From a virus: 64,000 nucleotides of DNA. Shown one piece after another: positions 43,129 through 51,874 of this stretch. The stretch's first letter is position 1; every line of letters starts with the position of its first letter. The translations under genes were made by a program, and so were the position numbers. The notes under the pieces are model-generated. The model was not told the DNA's origin, made no database searches, and saw nothing but the letters and a program-made list of their open reading frames with translations. The stretch lies in the IMG/VR virus record IMGVR_UViG_3300037468_000371, positions 1 to 64,000 of that record. One strand, given 5' to 3'.

Positions 43129-44060
43129 ACGCCCTGAACGCCGATGGAACGCCGCGGATGAACCCCGAGCACATCAACGGCTTCTTCTCGACGGCGCGCG
43201 AGCGCTACTCTATCCTGCTGCGGCGCCGCGCGGGCGCGCCGTGGCCGTGGACCGAGGACCCGGTCTTCCTCCGCTGGCGATTCTGCAACGTACACCGCGA
43301 GGACGACCGCACGACCCGCTGGTTCGCCCGCGAAGTTCGCGGCCCGCTGGCCGCGAACCCGCGCGCCGTGTACCGCGCAACGGTGGCTTTCCGCTGGTAC
43401 AACCGCATCGAGACCGGCTCGCTGCTCAGGCCGTGGCTGCTCGCGGACGAGTGGCCGTTGCGCAAGGTGCTGAACCGCCTGAAGCGGAACAGCCCGCCGT
43501 ACGTCACGGGTGCGTACATCGTCCAGGGCCTTCGTGGCTACAAGAAGGCCGAGGGCGTTGCGCGGGCAATCGACGAGTTCAGGCGCACGGGGCCGCGCAT
43601 CGACGACATCACGGCCGAGGGGACCCTCCAGGCCGCGCACTGGTTGATCGCATCGCGCGTCCGGGCGCAGGGGACCTTCACGGCCTACGAAGTGGTCACC
43701 GACCTGCGCCACACCTGCGCCCTGTGTGAAGCCCCGGACATCTTCGGCTGGTGCTATGTCGGCCCCGGCGCCCGGCGGGGCCTGAGCCGCCTGTTGTTCG
43801 GGCATCCCGATGGGCTCGGGAACCCGAGCAGCGATCGGTTCACCGTGTCCGCGTACGAGCTGGGGCTCTGCCAAGACCTGCTCGCTCTGGCGCGCATCGA
43901 ATCCTATTGGCCGGCGGAGTGGCCTGCGTGGGAGATGCGCGAAGTGGAGCACTGGCTGTGCGAATACGACAAGTACGAGCGCGGCGCTGCGATCCTGGCC
44001 GGCCGTCCCGGCTCGATGAAGCGCCGCTACCTAGAGAAAGAACGCAAGGAGCTGATCTGA
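43122..44060 (+). CDS. aGPT-pyrophosphorylase-like protein (thymine hypermodification)
   Basis: 312 residues from GTG 43122, which overlaps the kinase stop; ATG 43158 is an alternative. The N-terminal region matches alpha-glutamyl/putrescinyl-thymine pyrophosphorylase-type proteins: ERYSILLRRRAGAPWPWTEDP and RWRFCNVHREDDRTTRW (about residues 28-67), then GAYIVQGLRGYKKAEGVARAI. In known pathways these enzymes act on activated (phosphorylated) hydroxymethyl-uracil in DNA and attach an amine or other nucleophile. Position immediately after the kinase supports this. Confidence 0.8.
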   Translation: MVNALNADGTPRMNPEHINGFFSTARERYSILLRRRAGAPWPWTEDPVFLRWRFCNVHREDDRTTRWFAREVRGPLAANPRAVYRATVAFRWYNRIETGSLLRPWLLADEWPLRKVLNRLKRNSPPYVTGAYIVQGLRGYKKAEGVARAIDEFRRTGPRIDDITAEGTLQAAHWLIASRVRAQGTFTAYEVVTDLRHTCALCEAPDIFGWCYVGPGARRGLSRLLFGHPDGLGNPSSDRFTVSAYELGLCQDLLALARIESYWPAEWPAWEMREVEHWLCEYDKYERGAAILAGRPGSMKRRYLEKERKELI

Positions 44061-44545
44061 TGGCACGAGAAGATGGGATCGAGGAGATGCCGGCGCTCGT
44101 TCGCGCCGAACTGCCGGATCGCGTGACGCTCCTGGTCGAGAAGTCACGGGAGCTGGACCGGAAGAAGGCAGAGCTGTCGGAGCTGACCGATGAGATCCGC
44201 GCGCTGAAGAACCAGATCCAGGAGGAGTTCATCGCCGCCGGAATGCGGCAGGTCAAGACCTCCGATGGCGCGACGGTGTTCCTCGAACGGCGCGAGTACC
44301 TTTCGGTGCGCCCGCTCGACGGCGAGACTTCGATGGAGGCTCAGCAGCGCGCCGCCGGGGCGTTGGGCGAAGCCGGGCTGGACTTCCTGGTGCAGACCGC
44401 CATCAAGATCGACCTCACGGGCCTGCGCGCTCACTTCGATGAGCTGCTCGCCACGGGTGACGATACGCAGCAGCAGATCGCCACGGGGCTGAAGTCGATG
44501 TTCGACTCGGCCGAGGTCTTCGACATCAAGGTTCGTAGGCGCTGA
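44060..44545 (+). CDS. Coiled-coil protein of unknown function
   Basis: 161 residues with a charged helical coiled coil (residues ~25-60, ELDRKKAELSELTDEIRALKNQIQEEF), then a short beta motif (VKTSDGATVFLERREYLSV) and further helices. No enzyme motif. Overlaps the preceding stop by TGATG. It lies between the hypermodification block and other replication genes. Confidence 0.65.
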   Translation: MAREDGIEEMPALVRAELPDRVTLLVEKSRELDRKKAELSELTDEIRALKNQIQEEFIAAGMRQVKTSDGATVFLERREYLSVRPLDGETSMEAQQRAAGALGEAGLDFLVQTAIKIDLTGLRAHFDELLATGDDTQQQIATGLKSMFDSAEVFDIKVRRR

Positions 44546-44649
44546 TCGATCAGCGCCCGATGCCCGCTCGGCCCGAGTGCGCGGTTGGCGGCCGCGGCCG
44601 GAGCATCGAAGAAAAGAAGCCAACCGCGCAACATGAACGGAGGCGAAGC

Positions 44650-44943
44650 ATGAGCACCAAGAAGGAAGCGAAGGAACCGGCCGCGCGGCACGAGCAGGGG
44701 GGCATCCTCATCAGCCTTCCGGCCCGTCTCATCCGCGACATCCCGACGGTCGCCGCCGGGGCGAACATGAAGGTGGCCGAGCTGTTCCAGTCGCTGCGGC
44801 TGCGGGCCGAGGCCGCCGTGAACAAGGAGCTGGGTTCGGTGACAGCGCAGGAGCTGGCGATCGAGATCATCGAGCGGCGGGCGATGCAGGCCGAGGAAGA
44901 GACGAAGCGGAAGATCGCCCTGCTGAAGGGCGAGGGGGTGTGA
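44650..44943 (+). CDS. Small protein, possible DNA-binding
   Basis: 97 residues. N-terminal disordered part, then GGILISLPARLIRDIPTVAAGANMKVAELFQSLRLRAEAAV, a beta-helix-helix pattern that could be ribbon-helix-helix or similar, then a charged helix. GGAGG precedes ATG 44650. The 104-bp gap upstream shows no gene. Confidence 0.6.
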   Translation: MSTKKEAKEPAARHEQGGILISLPARLIRDIPTVAAGANMKVAELFQSLRLRAEAAVNKELGSVTAQELAIEIIERRAMQAEEETKRKIALLKGEGV

Positions 44944-44944
44944 G

Positions 44945-45700
44945 ATGACTGCGAAGCCGAACGACGAGAAGGCCATCGCCCGAGTCGACGTCAGCACGCT
45001 GCTCCCGGCCGCTCTGGCCGAGGGCTTCGGCTCAGTCGGCGACATCATGCGGGACAACCTCGGCGGCGAGCCGCTGACTCCGTTCGATCTCGAGCGGATC
45101 AAGGTCCCGAGCGGCGGCGGGCAGTACTGGATGGTCGCCACGCCCGAGAAGCCCAACGGGACGCCGGTCGAGGACCTGAGTGGCGTGATCGTCTACCAGC
45201 GGCTCGGCCGTCAGTACTGGTCCGTGTCGATGGAGGAGGGCGGGGGCGGAACGCCGCCCGACTGCTCTTCGGAGGACGGTGTCACGGGCTCGGGCAATCC
45301 GGGCGGTTCCTGTCACGACTGTCCGATGGCGCAGTGGGGCTCGGCCTCCAAGGGCGGCCGCGGTCAGGCTTGCAAGTCGTCGCGGCTGCTGTTCGTCGTG
45401 TCGCCCGACTCGTTCCTGCCGCGCGTCGTCGTGGTTCCGCCCACGTCGCTCTCGGCCGTCAAGAAGTACATGACGCGACTCGCCTCCCTGGGCCGGCCGT
45501 TCTGGTCGGTCGTCACTCGGTTCCGTCTCGAGCGCGCCACGAACGCGCAGAACATCGCGTACTCGCGGATCGTACCCGAGCTGGATCAGGTCATCCCGAC
45601 CGAGGCCGTGGGCCGAATCAAGGAGTACGCCGACGAGCTGCGCCCCGTGTTCACGCAGGTTCGCGTGGACCGCGGTGACATCGACGGCGACGCCGACTAG
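44945..45700 (+). CDS. Conserved-type phage protein with Cys cluster, unknown
   Basis: 251 residues. A beta-rich N-terminus (GGGQYWMVATPEKPNGTP; YQRLGRQYWSVSM) is followed by a Cys-rich centre C..DGV...C..C (PGGSCHDCPMAQWG, then GQACKSS), likely a metal site, and a helical C-terminus. I recall similar proteins beside recombination genes in phages but cannot name a function. It starts 2 bp after the small preceding gene. Confidence 0.6.
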   Translation: MTAKPNDEKAIARVDVSTLLPAALAEGFGSVGDIMRDNLGGEPLTPFDLERIKVPSGGGQYWMVATPEKPNGTPVEDLSGVIVYQRLGRQYWSVSMEEGGGGTPPDCSSEDGVTGSGNPGGSCHDCPMAQWGSASKGGRGQACKSSRLLFVVSPDSFLPRVVVVPPTSLSAVKKYMTRLASLGRPFWSVVTRFRLERATNAQNIAYSRIVPELDQVIPTEAVGRIKEYADELRPVFTQVRVDRGDIDGDAD

Positions 45701-45716
45701 TTCGCTGCCACGCGGG

Positions 45717-45743
45717 GCTCCCCCGGGCCTTGCCCGGGGGAGC
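45717..45743 (+). other. Perfect 12-bp hairpin between two replication genes
   Basis: GCTCCCCCGGGC (45717-45728) pairs exactly with GCCCGGGGGAGC (45732-45743) across a 3-base CTT loop. No T-run follows (TTCGGGGGCG), so a classic rho-independent terminator is unlikely. It may slow polymerase, protect an mRNA 3' end or control translation of the following gene. Confidence 0.7.
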
Positions 45744-45761
45744 TTCGGGGGCGATAGCGCG

Positions 45762-47456
45762 ATGGCCGAACAAGACGATGAACTCGGCGGGCAGGCGACT
45801 GACGACCGCAAGGTCTACCGGGTCGTGGGGCCGCCCGGCTGTGGCAAGACAACGTGGCTCGCCCGGCAGTGCGCCGCGGGCGTGCGCCACTACGGCTCGG
45901 CGGGCGTTCTTGTCAGCTCGCTGACCCGCGCGGCCGCGGCCGAAGCGGCCGGCCGAAACACGGGATTGGCCAAGGGGCAGGTCGGCACCCTGCACTCACA
46001 CTGCTACCACTCGCTCGGGCGCCCGAAGATCATCGGCGGCGCGGAGCTGGCGCAGTGGAACCGGGACTTCCCCGAGTACCCGATGAGCGGCGTGACCGTA
46101 GGGGCCGCGGCCCTGGACGGCGATTCGCTGTCGATCGGCGGCGCCGGCTCCGTCGAAGGGCAACGACGCGGCGACGAGATCATGATCCGCACGGACATGC
46201 TCCGCTCACGCAACGTACCGGTGATGGCGTGGCCGAACGATCTACAGGCGTTCCACCGCTCGTGGTCGGAGTTCAAGCGCACCTCCGAGGTCATGGACTT
46301 CACGGATCTGATAGAGCACGCCCGCGACAACATGGACCACGCGCCGGGCCGGCCCCGCCGGATCTTCATCGACGAGGCCCAGGACCTTTCGCGCCTGGAG
46401 CTGGACGTGATCGAGAAGTGGGCCGAGCACACGGACTCGACCGTCCTGGTCGGCGACGAGGGTCAGGCCCTTTACTCGTGGCGTGGCGCGTCGCCCGACG
46501 TGCTGGCCGGCGATCTGTTCCTCGTGCTGCGTCAGTCGTACCGTGTGCCTCACGCTGTGCAGCGACTGGCGATGCGCGTGGCGAAGGCTTCGGGCAGTTG
46601 GCGCGAAGAGACCGAGTACTTCCCGCGACGGACCGACGGAAACGAAGGCGAAATCGTCGAGGGAGAAGTCCTCCCGTCGTTCGGGATCACGTGGAGGCGC
46701 CCGGACCGCGTGCTGGATCTGATCGAAGAGGCGGAGAAGGCCGGCGAGAACCTGATGATCCTCGCGACCTGCGCCTACCTCCTTGGGCCGACGCAGGCGT
46801 TGCTCGGCCGGAACGGCATCCGTTGGCACAACCCATTCTCGCGCCGCTTCAACCCGATCGGCGATAAGGCGCGCGAGTCTGCGGCGGCGATCGCATACCT
46901 CGGGCAGCCGGAAGCCGCGGGCTGGTCCGCGAAGCAGTTCGCTGCCGTTGTGCGGGCAATCCGCACCGTCTCACCCGACGAAGTCGCCTCGGGCGTCGAC
47001 GGCGTGCTCCGCGGCGGGAAGAGCGCCGCTCTGCAGCTGCACGACCGTGCGGATGGGATGGAAGTCGCGCGGGCCGCCGTGCGGTGGCTTACGCCCGGGG
47101 CGCTGATGGCGTTGGAAGAGGGGGATATCGATTGGGCGATCGCGAACATTGGCCCAACCGCACCGGCGTCCATGGAGCTGGCTTTGCGGTCGATGCTGCG
47201 CCGCGGCCAGAACGCCCTCCAGGAAGAGCCTTCGGTCATCCTCGGGACGATCCATTCAGTCAAGGGCGGCGAGGCAACGCGCGTCCTGGTCTTCCCGGAC
47301 ATCTCGCCCCAAGCCGCCGTGCAGATCCGGCGGCCCGGTTGGGACGGCGCCGGGGCCGTGTTCCGCACGTTCTACGTCGGGGTGACCCGCGCCCGTGAGC
47401 GACTATACGTGGCCGGCCGCGCCAGCGCACTATCTGTTCCATTGATGAAGCTCTGA
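45762..47456 (+). CDS. UvrD/Rep-like superfamily 1 helicase
   Basis: 564 residues. Walker A VGPPGCGKTT (22-31), Walker B FIDEAQDLS, VLVGDEGQALYSWRGA (motif III), SYRVP, ILGTIHSVKGGEATRVLVFPDI (motif V) and FYVGVTRARERLYVAG (motif VI) are all present. It would unwind duplex DNA during replication or repair. ATG 45762 is preferred as it follows the hairpin and GGGGCGATAGCGCG; an upstream start at 45675 would overlap the preceding gene. Confidence 0.9.
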   Translation: MAEQDDELGGQATDDRKVYRVVGPPGCGKTTWLARQCAAGVRHYGSAGVLVSSLTRAAAAEAAGRNTGLAKGQVGTLHSHCYHSLGRPKIIGGAELAQWNRDFPEYPMSGVTVGAAALDGDSLSIGGAGSVEGQRRGDEIMIRTDMLRSRNVPVMAWPNDLQAFHRSWSEFKRTSEVMDFTDLIEHARDNMDHAPGRPRRIFIDEAQDLSRLELDVIEKWAEHTDSTVLVGDEGQALYSWRGASPDVLAGDLFLVLRQSYRVPHAVQRLAMRVAKASGSWREETEYFPRRTDGNEGEIVEGEVLPSFGITWRRPDRVLDLIEEAEKAGENLMILATCAYLLGPTQALLGRNGIRWHNPFSRRFNPIGDKARESAAAIAYLGQPEAAGWSAKQFAAVVRAIRTVSPDEVASGVDGVLRGGKSAALQLHDRADGMEVARAAVRWLTPGALMALEEGDIDWAIANIGPTAPASMELALRSMLRRGQNALQEEPSVILGTIHSVKGGEATRVLVFPDISPQAAVQIRRPGWDGAGAVFRTFYVGVTRARERLYVAGRASALSVPLMKL

Positions 47457-47476
47457 AAGGACGGTTCGAGATCGCC

Positions 47477-47932
47477 ATGCCAGGGACCGGGAAGATTCAC
47501 AACCCGAGGGAGTCATCGGTCGGCCGCGACTTCCGCAAGAAGGCCACGGCGCAAGGGCTGAAGGTAATCAAGATCCACGGTGGTCCCTACCAGGAGAAGG
47601 GCCTCCCGGACTATCTCATCCGGCCCCGCCGCACGCTGAACCGCTTCCGCGGCGCCGGGGACCTGCGCATGGGGCGACCGTGCTGGGTCGAGCTGAAGAA
47701 GGTCGGGGGCCGGCCGCCGGAGGGCCTTCAGTTACACACGGCTGCGGAGCTGGCTGAGCGGGGCGACGTTGTCATCTTCGCCAACGATTCCGCCGCCGCG
47801 GTCGAGTGCATCATGGCTGAGCGCATCGGCGAACGAGAGATCGAGTGGCCCGGGCGCGGCGGCGTAATCGACCTGATCGGCATCGCGGACGAGTGGCTCA
47901 AGTCGTGCGGGATTTGGGCGGTGGTCCGATGA
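47477..47932 (+). CDS. VRR-NUC-type nuclease
   Basis: 151 residues with a PD-(D/E)XK core in the VRR pattern: KGLPDYLI (Asp D45), CWVELKKVGGRPP (E72 and K74) followed by QLHTAAELAERG. These nucleases act on structured DNA such as branched or flap substrates. It sits between a helicase and the primase, with TGATG coupling to the latter. Confidence 0.82.
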   Translation: MPGTGKIHNPRESSVGRDFRKKATAQGLKVIKIHGGPYQEKGLPDYLIRPRRTLNRFRGAGDLRMGRPCWVELKKVGGRPPEGLQLHTAAELAERGDVVIFANDSAAAVECIMAERIGEREIEWPGRGGVIDLIGIADEWLKSCGIWAVVR

Positions 47933-49752
47933 GCAATCCATCGGCAAAGGGGCCGGTCGATTCCAAGCGGGCCATGCAGGAGCGCGCCGACGAAGCCGTT
48001 CGCCTTCTCGATGCCCTGTGGCCCGGCGAAACGCTGGCCGAGTCGGGGGTCAAGCTCGCCATGTGGCGCCCGAGGAAGCGCACCGAGTTCTTCGACGCGA
48101 AGCCGGCGCTGGCGGCCCGCTCGGTCGAGATCGCGGCCGGGGGCGAGGACGTGTACTTCTCCACGTGCGCGTTGCGCGGCGACTATGCGCCGCCCGATGG
48201 GCGTCATGGCGCACGGGGCACCGCGGCCGATGTGCGATACGCCCCGGCGCTGTTCGTCGATCTCGACGTGAAGATCGGAGCGTTCACCTCGGTCGATGCC
48301 GCGCTGCGGTTCCTGGAAGGGCTGCCGATTAGGCCGACCGCTGCCATCAAGTCGGGCACAGGGGTTCACGCTTGGTGGATCTTCAAGGAGCCGTTCGATC
48401 TCGGCTCCAGCGAAGGGCTCGCCGGCTTCGATTCGCTGTCGCGCGGCTGGCTGGAGTTCATGCGGCGCGCCGCCGGCTCTCACGTGACGATCGACTCGAC
48501 GGTCGATGCCGCCCGGGTGCTGCGGTTGCCCGGGACGGTGCGCGTCAAGGGCGGCCCGCCGATACTGGTTGAGATGGCCTACCTGAACGACCGGCGCGCT
48601 AACCCGACCGACTTCCTCGAATACGCCGTGCCGGTCCAGGCGCGCACGGCCGAGATCGTCACGGCCGAGTCGGGCCTGTACCTCGACCCGGATGCGCAGC
48701 CGCCCCTGGAGAAGTTCGTGGCCCTTTCGGCCAACGAGGAGCGGTTCGCGGCGTCGTTCGCGCGGCGCGACCGGAAGGACATCAAGGATAACTCCCCATC
48801 GGGCCATGACATGAGCCTGGCTTCACTGGCGGTGAGGGCCGGTTGGGCGGACCAGGAGATGATCGACCTGATCGCCGCCGCGCGCCGCCAGCACAAGGAC
48901 GACCAGAAGCCGCTGGACTGGTACATCCGCACGGTGCGGAAGGCGCGGGCCGAGTACGTCAGTTCGCAGTCGGAGGAAGCCGAGCAGGAGCGTCGCGAGG
49001 ACTTCGTCGCCCGCATCGCAGAGGCCGAAGCGGCGCCGCCCGGAAGCGAAACCCGCAAGACGGCCGCGGTCGAAGCGGCGCGGCGGTTCACCGGAGTCGA
49101 GATCGCATCGCTCGTCCGCTACATCCCAGAGCCCTACCGCTACGCTATCCAAGTGACCCACGGAGCTAGATACCTGATCGGCACGGCTTCAGACCTGCGG
49201 TCGTGGGATCGTTGGGTCGACACCGCCATCGACCTGAAGTTCCGCATCAACCCGCACCGCCCGAAGGCGGCGGAGTGGTTGCGGTGTGTGCAGTTGCTCA
49301 GCGAATTCGCCGAGGACAAGGAGCAGGTCGAGTTCTCGATGCAGGCGCGCTGCGAGGCGTTGATCTGCTCGTACCTGTCGACGTTCGGCTCCTCGGTGGT
49401 GTGCTCCGATGCCGTCGAGCGAAACGAGCGCGCATTCCGCCGCGCCCCGTTCGCCCACGACGGGTACCTGTACCTGTCGATTCCGGACCTTCTGGCGGAT
49501 GTCGAACGGCGGGGCGGCGGAGCGCAGCGGCTGATCACACACGAGGACTTGTACCGGCTCGGATTCACGACCATCACCGTGGCCGCCGCCCGGCCGACCG
49601 GGCCGGGCTCCGCGAAATCAAAGCAAACGACCCGTAAGTACCAGCGCGCACCGTTGAATAGGCTTCCTTTGGTCAGGCAAACCGTTGGCATCGACGATCC
49701 GGATCCGGAGCTGATCGCGCAGCTCGACCTCCACGGAGTGGAGCTGAAGTGA
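47929..49752 (+). CDS. Primase-polymerase (AEP/RepB-like)
   Basis: 607 residues. The N-terminal domain has the archaeo-eukaryotic primase signature: LFVDLDVK (D111 and D113), KSGTGVHAWWIFK (His in the nucleotide site, about 141-153) and D...D.ARVLRLPGT (189-203). The C-terminal half contains helical accessory regions (residues ~310-410 and 430-600), possibly primer- or helicase-interacting. It may synthesise primers and short DNA stretches. No separate DNA polymerase is visible in this window. Confidence 0.85.
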   Translation: MSNPSAKGPVDSKRAMQERADEAVRLLDALWPGETLAESGVKLAMWRPRKRTEFFDAKPALAARSVEIAAGGEDVYFSTCALRGDYAPPDGRHGARGTAADVRYAPALFVDLDVKIGAFTSVDAALRFLEGLPIRPTAAIKSGTGVHAWWIFKEPFDLGSSEGLAGFDSLSRGWLEFMRRAAGSHVTIDSTVDAARVLRLPGTVRVKGGPPILVEMAYLNDRRANPTDFLEYAVPVQARTAEIVTAESGLYLDPDAQPPLEKFVALSANEERFAASFARRDRKDIKDNSPSGHDMSLASLAVRAGWADQEMIDLIAAARRQHKDDQKPLDWYIRTVRKARAEYVSSQSEEAEQERREDFVARIAEAEAAPPGSETRKTAAVEAARRFTGVEIASLVRYIPEPYRYAIQVTHGARYLIGTASDLRSWDRWVDTAIDLKFRINPHRPKAAEWLRCVQLLSEFAEDKEQVEFSMQARCEALICSYLSTFGSSVVCSDAVERNERAFRRAPFAHDGYLYLSIPDLLADVERRGGGAQRLITHEDLYRLGFTTITVAAARPTGPGSAKSKQTTRKYQRAPLNRLPLVRQTVGIDDPDPELIAQLDLHGVELK

Positions 49753-50231
49753 TTAGCGGACTTATAAGGAACGATCGTACGCGGAGCTCAGGGGCGCCGA
49801 GGGTTCTAGTACTGCGTTCCGCAGCGGACCGCTGAGAATAATGCAATGGCCTATCTAGATCCAATGTCCACTCGAATTTCGCCGCGCTTAGGGGATCGAT
49901 CGAGGCCGGGCCGGTCGTCGAAAAAGGCCGATCCGGCCCTTTTGCACGCCCGCGTGGAGGCGCGAGAGGCTCCGCAAAAACAGAGAAGTGAAAACTCGGT
50001 AAATCGAGTACTTTTGGGGAAATCGATGAGCAACGGAGGACTTCGCCGTGATCGATGCCGGGTAAAGGCCCCAGAAAGCGCGGGAAATTTTGGAGGGTTT
50101 TCTGGCAGGATTTCGAGGGGCTGCGGCAGGCTTAGGGGCCGCGCGCTTCCGTTGGGGCGATTTTGTGCCAAAAACTGGTGTCCTTGCAAGGAGCATCTTC
50201 CAAGGACCGTAAATTCGAGGTTCAAATCCGA
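49753..50231. other. Lower-GC intergenic island with terminators
   Basis: About 480 bp without a convincing gene. It is visibly richer in A and T than its surroundings. It includes a bidirectional stem GGCCG-ATC-CGGCC flanked by A and T runs (49921-49943), a second stem ACTCG-GTAAAT-CGAGT with flanking A/T (49994-50009), and an inverted repeat GTCCTTG/CAAGGAC (50180-50207) just before the next gene. The place, after the primase-polymerase, would suit an origin or a regulatory region. A 134-codon frame (49846-50250) has atypical composition and no good start. Confidence 0.6.
49921..49943. terminator. Bidirectional rho-independent terminator
   Basis: AAAAAGGCCG-ATC-CGGCCCTTTT: a GC stem with A-run on one side and T-run on the other, so it can terminate transcripts in either direction. 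It lies 169 bp after the primase-polymerase stop. Confidence 0.75.
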
Positions 50232-50813
50232 ATGTCAATGCACTCGCTAAACCTATGGCTTGGCTCGGAGATAGACCTCATTGCGCCGGACGTAAATCAG
50301 ATTTACGCGGACGATATTGCGGTCGCCCTCAGCCGGATCTGCCGATTCGGTGGCCACACGGTGGACTTCTACTCGGTCGCGCAGCACTCCGTTTTTGTCT
50401 CCCGCTACTGCGGCGAACACGGTGGCCCGGCCGCTGCCCGTTGGGGTCTGCTGCACGACGCTTCGGAAGCCTACCTCGGCGACATCGTCTGGCCGCTCAA
50501 GCACGTCCCCGAGATGCGGGCGGCCTACGCCCCGATCGAAGAGCGCATGATGGAGGCGATCGCTCGCAGGTTCGCGCTCGGGCCGAAGCCCGCCGCGATC
50601 GTCCACGACGGGGATCGGGCTGTGCTGCTGGCCGAGGCGCGTGATCTCCACCGAAGCGGCCGGCTCCTTGGTCGCGTAGCAGCATCGAGGGTCGAAGCCG
50701 AGATCGACCAGATCAAGCCCTGGCCCGCGGAACCGATCTTGGCGCTGGAACCGCACCGAGCCGCGCGGCTATTCCGCACGGAATTCGAGAAGCTCTGGAA
50801 GGGAGCATCATGA
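50232..50813 (+). CDS. HD-domain phosphohydrolase
   Basis: 193 residues. HD-type metal site: H52 in SVAQHSVFV, H75-D76 in GLLHDASEAY and a further Asp in GDIVWPLK. The start-side SRICRFGGHTVDFYS is typical of phage YfbR/5'-nucleotidase-like HD proteins. A role in dephosphorylating nucleotides, perhaps tuning dNTP pools, is inferred. ATG 50232 is chosen; ATG 50238 is close by. Stop coupled to the next gene by ATGA. Confidence 0.85.
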   Translation: MSMHSLNLWLGSEIDLIAPDVNQIYADDIAVALSRICRFGGHTVDFYSVAQHSVFVSRYCGEHGGPAAARWGLLHDASEAYLGDIVWPLKHVPEMRAAYAPIEERMMEAIARRFALGPKPAAIVHDGDRAVLLAEARDLHRSGRLLGRVAASRVEAEIDQIKPWPAEPILALEPHRAARLFRTEFEKLWKGAS

Positions 50814-51874
50814 GACACGCCGAAGCGCAAGAGACGGCAGCGCGGATGATCGACAACATGCGCATGGGCGACCGGCCCGAACGGCTTCACTGGGAACTGT
50901 TCCCGCAGTTCGCCGAGGCCGAATGCTGGGCCGGAGGGCCCGATCCGCAGATCGCGCTGATTGGCTCAATTGGCGCCGGATTGCCGCCCAATGAGATGGT
51001 TTGGTTGATCGGCTGCTACTGCGCTCAGCACTGCGTCCCGTCCGCGCTGGCGGTGTGGCGCCGCTGGCCGCGGCCCGAATCGATCCTCAAGGCGCATTTC
51101 ATCGAAGTCGCCGGATGGCTCGAAGCCAATTGGCCGGCGCTTCCGGTCCGTCCCGAGATGCGTCACCATCGGATGCCCGAGAAGCGGGCCAAGGCCCTGC
51201 TCGGCTTCGCCGCCTACGCTCAGTCCTGGCCCCGGACACCGCGCTACGCCGACGCAGCCGATCCGTACGAGGCCGCATGGACCGATACGATCCGGTCGAT
51301 CCCCTACTACGGCCGCTACATGGCGATCAAGTTCCTGGAATTCCTGAGCCGTTCGGTCGCTCCGGAGCTGCGGCTTTCCGATCTGCGGCCCGAGGGCGGA
51401 TGGTCGCCGCGGCGGGTGCTGTCGTGGATGTTCCCGCGGCAGGCCGAGATCCTCAACTCGACGGACACGAAGCCCCGTGCCCGAGCGGCCGTGCATGGCG
51501 TGGCCAGCGAGATGCTGAAACACATCAGGGCAACCCGCGTGCCGAACCTGTCGTGGTTCGATCTGCAGGTGCTGCTCTGCGAGTACCGCGAGCACTGGGA
51601 TGGCGGGTTCTACGCCGGCTGCACTCACGACGAGGAGGTCCTGTACGCCGAGCGGGCGTTGCCGGCGATGGGCGATGGTGTCGCATCAATCTTCTACGAT
51701 CATCGGTCACGCCTCTTCCCCGACCGTGTGCTGGGCGAACGGCGAGGCTGGCACGGAATCAGGAAGCCGTGCGCGCTGACGCTGAAGAAGCAGGGCTTCA
51801 TCTGGTCGGATCGCACGCACGACTACCCGTCGATGGAACTGATCTGGAAGAACGAGCAGGGGGAGAGGGCCTGA
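50810..51874 (+). CDS. aGPT-pyrophosphorylase-like protein, second clade
   Basis: 354 residues with features of a second aGPT-pyrophosphorylase-type group: IPYYGRYMAIKFLEFLSR, LRPEGGWSPRRVLSWMFPRQAE, and SWFDLQVLLCEYREHWDGGFYAG followed by THDEE. Mostly helical; the family relationship to helical base-handling enzymes is known for the group as I recall it. It probably acts with the other hypermodification genes, although it is 7 kb from the first cluster. Coupled to a GT-A glycosyltransferase. Confidence 0.72.
   Translation: MRHAEAQETAARMIDNMRMGDRPERLHWELFPQFAEAECWAGGPDPQIALIGSIGAGLPPNEMVWLIGCYCAQHCVPSALAVWRRWPRPESILKAHFIEVAGWLEANWPALPVRPEMRHHRMPEKRAKALLGFAAYAQSWPRTPRYADAADPYEAAWTDTIRSIPYYGRYMAIKFLEFLSRSVAPELRLSDLRPEGGWSPRRVLSWMFPRQAEILNSTDTKPRARAAVHGVASEMLKHIRATRVPNLSWFDLQVLLCEYREHWDGGFYAGCTHDEEVLYAERALPAMGDGVASIFYDHRSRLFPDRVLGERRGWHGIRKPCALTLKKQGFIWSDRTHDYPSMELIWKNEQGERA

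Noticed and set aside
50216-50232. tRNA T-arm-like GGTTCAAATCC
   Set aside because: No complete acceptor, D or anticodon arms can be paired around it; it sits just before an HD gene.
49846-50250. 134-codon plus-strand ORF in the AT-richer island
   Set aside because: Poor start context, Arg/Ser-rich shadow-like composition, overlap with the HD gene start and bidirectional terminator.
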